Origin: Pleodorina starrii
Taxonomy: Eukaryota > Chlorophyta > Chlorophyceae > Chlamydomonadales > Volvocaceae
Direction of reading: 5' to 3'
DNA: 64,000 bases
NCBI GenBank assembly: GCA_030267565.1
Contig: BRXU01000032.1
Coordinates: 868,001-932,000, forward strand
Part shown: one piece after another, positions 60,701 through 64,000 of the stretch
Position numbering within the stretch: position 1 is the first letter of the stretch
Layout: the number at the start of each line of letters is the position of its first letter
Notes under the pieces: model-generated
What the model saw: the letters and a program-made list of their open reading frames with translations, nothing else
What the model was told of the DNA's origin: nothing
The model's database searches: none
Position numbers and translations under genes: made by a program

Positions 60701-63700
60701 GACACAAATCAGAATTCGTGTTCGCATGTCTTATTGCCTTACAGTAGGGTTTGATCTTAATCCAAAGACAGTCGTGTTTGTAGTTTTATTTGAACGACAT
60801 GCTCAAACTGGCGCGGGCAAAGTCAAGGGTACGGCACGGGTTTTAAAGGCTCAGGCTCTCAAGGCACCGACAATGGCTCTAGGGGAGTGCGTTTGTGGCC
60901 AGTTGGCCATCCTGCCAGATGCTTTACGGAGTTCCTGATTTCCCGAACCCGTCTTCGGGCCTGCCAGAAGGTAGAGACTGAAGGGTTTAGTTACGAAATA
61001 TATATCAATCATGTTTTCTAAAGTGGGCATCACATGCTTCCCGGATCTCGGGAGAGCGCCTGTGCCGGAGTGGTCTAACGGGTGGGTCTCAAGCTTTGAG
61101 AATGAGCTTTCCCATAGCGAAAGCTGCGTGAGTTCGAACCTCACCGGGCGCACTGCTCATGTTTTGTCGTGGCATCACCATGTGTCGTCATCATATTTCA
61201 TCTATGCTACGCGCTTTGCCGAGTCCGTTCATGCATTTCGCTCTTTGCATTTCGCTCTTTGGCTTCCACATGCATGCTGGCCCGTCCCAACCCCCACTCC
61301 ACATCCCCAGGAGTTCAAGGACCGCAACATGCGCGACGTGGGCCGTTCCGTGAGCGCGTGGGGCTTCTGGGCCGACATCCAGAACGGCCCCTACCACTGC
61401 TTCGGCACGCTGACGGAGGAGTCGTCATTTTACAAGGTCACAAACAAGCAGTACGCCCGTACGGCAGTGGACGTGGCGGAGCACAACGTGACGGTGGGGT
61501 TGGGTATTGGGGGAGGGATGGGGGGGAGGGCTATTGGGGGACGCACATGGGAGTCAGTGACGACGATGGCCTAGACGAGTGCGCGAGGGCTGTTCCCAGG
61601 CGGCGAGGCAGGATGAGATGGGAGGGGCGGTAGAGTGGGATTTAGTTGACGGAAGATTTGCTAGGCTGGGTGTGGCTATTCGTGGTGGGGGAAGGTGGTT
61701 GAGTGTGAGGTGCCGCTCGCCTGGCGCTAAGGAAGGGACTGGCCGCTGACCTGCAACTGTTCGACTTCAGTAATCCCTTCTCCCCCATCCGCCCGCCCCG
61801 TCCTTACGCCCCCGTCAACTCAACTCCTCCCTCCACCACCACTCAACCCCTCCCCCAACCACCACGTCTCCACCCCACCCTCCCCCTTCAGGCTCTCCTC
61901 CACGAGCTGCGCACGGGTCAGCGGCTGACCCTGGCTGCGGGGAGTGAGCCCCCCCGCGCCCAAGTGGCCCGAGGCCCAACCTCCCTGGAGGACCTGCAGC
62001 AGCAGCAGCAGCAGCAGCAGCAGGGGGAGGGGAAGGGCGACGGGGAGGGGGAGCGGAAGGGGCAACAGGGGCAGGGCGAAGGCGGCGCGAGCGGGCAGGA
62101 TGACGCCGCACCGGCCGCGGCGTCCGATCAAGCATCCACTGGCTCACCCACACCGGCCGCCGTGGCCACTACCGCGGCACCAGAGCCGCAAGGAAAAAGT
62201 GGCGAATCGGGCAACTCCGGGCCGCCGCCGCCACCGCCTCCCCCACCGCCGGCCCCTGCACCCTCGCCACCGCCGCCGCCACCGCCGCCCGAAGCTGGAC
62301 AGCGGGAGCCGCCCTCCGGTCTGGCGCCCGAGCTGCCGCCGGATGAGGTCCCCCGGTACACCTCGGGAGGGAGGGCCGCGGTCGCCAAGGCCGTCGCAGC
62401 GGCGGCTGCACCCCCGCCATCATCGGCGGGGGCACCCTCGGGAGGAGGGGCAGGGGCAGGGTGCGGAAGTGGCGAGGCGGGCGGCGCGGCGCCGGCCCAG
62501 GCAGATGCGAGGGCGGAGGTGCAGGGTGCCGCTGCTGCAGCCGGGGAAGTCGGTGGCAGCGGAGACGGCGGCAGGGGGCCTGGTGCCGGCACCGCTGATG
62601 CCGCCACCCCGGCCGTCAAGCAGCAGGTGTGTCCTTGGAGCCAGAGTTCGTCTGGGTGGGGGGATGGGGGGTTACCGTACACCTCTTGAGGAGGTGGGCC
62701 TCTGCTGTACCGTTGCGCATGGCCATTACGGTTGTGTTCGCGGATAACCGCGTCCCCGCTGCGTTCAGCGTGGCCGCGGCTTCACCACCTGCCCGCTCAC
62801 TCACCCCCCCCGGCCTTTCTCGCAGCACAGCGCCCGACGTTCGCGCGGCGCTCTCTCCCTCCGCAGCTGCCCCGCACTGCCCCTTTGCCCCGTTACCCTC
62901 TCCCCTTCGTCCCTACGGGTTGCTGCAACCAGATGCAATGAGCAAATGACGCAATTCACGCTGAAGTCCCTCCCCTCCCCATCAGCCATCATCCCCCCCC
63001 CGCTGTGTGTATGTGTCAGATGGCGGCTGAGGAGGCGGCGCTGCGAGCTGCCGAGGCGGCTGCCGACGCTGCGGGCCGCTGCCGCGCCTCGTCGCTGTTC
63101 CAGTTGCAGCTGTTGACCGGGGACCTGGCCAAGGGAGTCACGGGTGGGTGGGGGCTGGTGGCTGGGGGGGAAGGCGGGTGCTCGGCGTGGAGCGGGAAGG
63201 TGTGGCGCGTGTGTCGGCAGTCCAGTCCAACTGAAACTGACTGGAGTGGGGACTGGACTGGGGATATGCTTAGCATGCACGAGACAAGCGCTGGCTGGGC
63301 CCCAACCTCCCCATCCCAATGAACCTACCGCAACACCCTCTCGCCTCTCCCCAAAACACACAAGCACACACGTACTCGTCCCATTCCCCTTCCACAAATT
63401 CCACAATCCCCGCTTGCGTCCTCAGGCCGCGCCAAATACACCGGTGCATTTTCCGTACTGACCCTGGGTCACCGTCACATCCACATGCTGGCCCCCGAGT
63501 ACGGCCTCCACGCGGCGGCGGCTCCAGGGGCGGTTCTGGTGGCGGAGAACGCCAGGTGCGGTGCGGTGTGGTGCGACGGATTGGGGGTTGGGAAAGGGCA
63601 GGGGGGCGGGGGTCCGTGATCCGCAGTAGCACTGGGGGCCGCGAGGCGGGAACGGCGCTGATTGGGTTGTTGAGCGGTGGTTATGGGGGCGATCATCTGG

Positions 63701-64000
63701 ACAGCGACCCCTAGGGGCCGGCTGCTCCAGCCACGCAGGGTGACGGCACTGCGGGAGGGCCACACGCACGCAGGGGCAGCGGCGGGCAGGTGGGTGAAGG
63801 GGCCGGGGTGGCCCCCCGACTGGCGTCACCCGTCAGCCCGCGTCCTAGCCGGTAGCTGCTCGTCAACATACCGGTAACACTCGCCATGGTTCTCGTCACG
63901 TCACGTCACGTCATGTCGCTGGCCCGTCCGCCCCGCAGCTCTCAGCCCCGCAACCCACATGGCGACAGATATGCCCCCGCCCTCGCGCCGTGTCGCCACC
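57067..64000 (+). CDS. PF22: Dynein axonemal assembly factor 3 (PF22/DNAAF3), partial at right edge
   Basis: Ten exons: 57067-57195, 57445-57528, 57736-57898, 58397-58587, 59121-59276, 59756-59914, 61311-61493, 61892-62626, 63020-63143, 63426-63555; the gene continues beyond the window. DNAAF3 acts in the cytoplasm in folding and preassembly of axonemal dynein arms; loss in Chlamydomonas (pf22) gives paralysed flagella. Family signatures: HFWGISPALDL at the N-terminus, VVWEDSPEGLARHMLLL, DFRRNMVDWDYHMRL, FRHWRMHGVAHELRDSHYNQ with PNRSLL, and SAWGFWADIQNGPYHCFG, EHNVT. Exon 8 (residues 356-600) is a low-complexity insert with nine Gln in a row, Gly/Glu runs and poly-Pro, between conserved parts. 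Conserved sequence resumes with LTLGHRHIHMLAPE. The intron at 59915-61310 contains two tRNA genes. The exon after 63555 is not confidently placed. Confidence 0.93.
57668..57704 (+). repeat. (CTGC)n tetranucleotide tract
   Basis: About nine tandem CTGC/CTGCC units in PF22 intron 2, just before the exon-3 acceptor tract. Confidence 0.9.
58588..58617 (+). repeat. (GGGT)n tract at a 5' splice site
   Basis: PF22 intron 4 starts with GTGGGT and continues as seven GGGT units, giving many G3 runs on the sense strand directly at the donor. Confidence 0.9.
60128..60133 (-). terminator. Pol III terminator of tRNA-Arg
   Basis: Six T on the minus strand, 6 nt after the tRNA 3' end. Confidence 0.85.
60140..60212 (-). 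tRNA. tRNA-Arg (anticodon CCT)
   Basis: A 73-nt cloverleaf on the minus strand. The acceptor pairs GGCCGTG with CTCGGTC (one T-T mismatch). The D arm is GCTC-AGTGGATA-GAGC. The anticodon arm GAGCT-TTCCTAA-GGCTC has CCT at 60177-60179, reading AGG. The T arm is CAAGG-TTCGACC-CCTTG. A and B boxes are intact, there is no intron and no encoded CCA, as expected for a nuclear gene. It lies antisense inside PF22 intron 6. Confidence 0.95.
61056..61152 (+). tRNA. tRNA-Leu (anticodon CAA) with a short intron
   Basis: The acceptor pairs GCGCCTG with CGGGCGC, with A as discriminator. The D arm is CCG-GAGTGGTCTAA-CGG. The anticodon CAA is at 61090-61092, followed by a purine and an intron of about 15 nt (about 61094-61108) at the usual position after nucleotide 37. 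The class II variable arm is AGC-GAAA-GCT and the T arm is GTGAG-TTCGAAC-CTCAC. The anticodon stem has one T-T mismatch at its last pair. It lies in the sense direction inside PF22 intron 6, 844 bp from tRNA-Arg. Confidence 0.92.
61162..61165 (+). terminator. Pol III terminator of tRNA-Leu
   Basis: TTTT starting 10 nt after the tRNA 3' end. Confidence 0.75.

Noticed and set aside
1..64000. CRISPR arrays, bacterial operons or prophage
   Set aside because: Spliced genes, eukaryotic tRNAs and TGTAA signals show a nuclear genome; no direct repeats with regular unique spacers were found.

Overview
The window looks like nuclear DNA of a volvocine (Chlamydomonas-type) green alga. The reasons are: very GC-rich coding sequence with C/G-ending codons; many short introns with GTGNGN donors, G-runs after the donor and long C-rich tracts before NCAG acceptors; TGTAA as the only visible polyadenylation motif; and nuclear genes for plastid, ciliary and secretory functions. 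The species cannot be named from the sequence alone. All gene models below were built by hand from splice sites, reading phase and family similarity.

Layout, left to right. 1-7867: the end of a small membrane protein (about 129-518), a 39-bp minisatellite that may be coding (about 2150-2500), and otherwise no gene I can assign. 7868-14524 (-): a SET-domain protein with a RuBisCO-LSMT-type C-terminal domain, closest to the plastid-nucleoid protein PTAC14/PAP7. 16613-19698 (+): a Qc-SNARE of the plant SYP7 family. 21191-29932 (-): a 1058-residue OPR (octotricopeptide repeat) protein with a targeting-like N-terminus, probably acting on organelle RNA. 31364-35618 (+): an organellar translation initiation factor IF-3 with an inserted Gly/Tyr-rich head. 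37741-49130: a three-copy tandem array of a 4.32-kb unit, each copy carrying one TATA-driven, three-exon gene for a 372-375-residue protein I do not recognise; the third unit is cut short. 50782-56740 (-): a 552-residue ankyrin-repeat protein in nine exons. 57067-64000 (+, continues past the edge): the dynein preassembly factor DNAAF3/PF22, with two tRNA genes, tRNA-Arg(CCT) and intron-containing tRNA-Leu(CAA), inside one of its introns.

Functionally, three neighbours (PTAC14-like, OPR, IF-3) would all serve plastid or other organelle gene expression, while PF22 serves cilia and shares a 326-bp divergent promoter region with the ankyrin gene. The most novel item is the tandem triplicated gene: its copies are nearly identical even in introns and flanks, their variants are shared in a patchwork that suggests gene conversion, and the protein is mostly low-complexity apart from a short conserved-looking C-terminal block.
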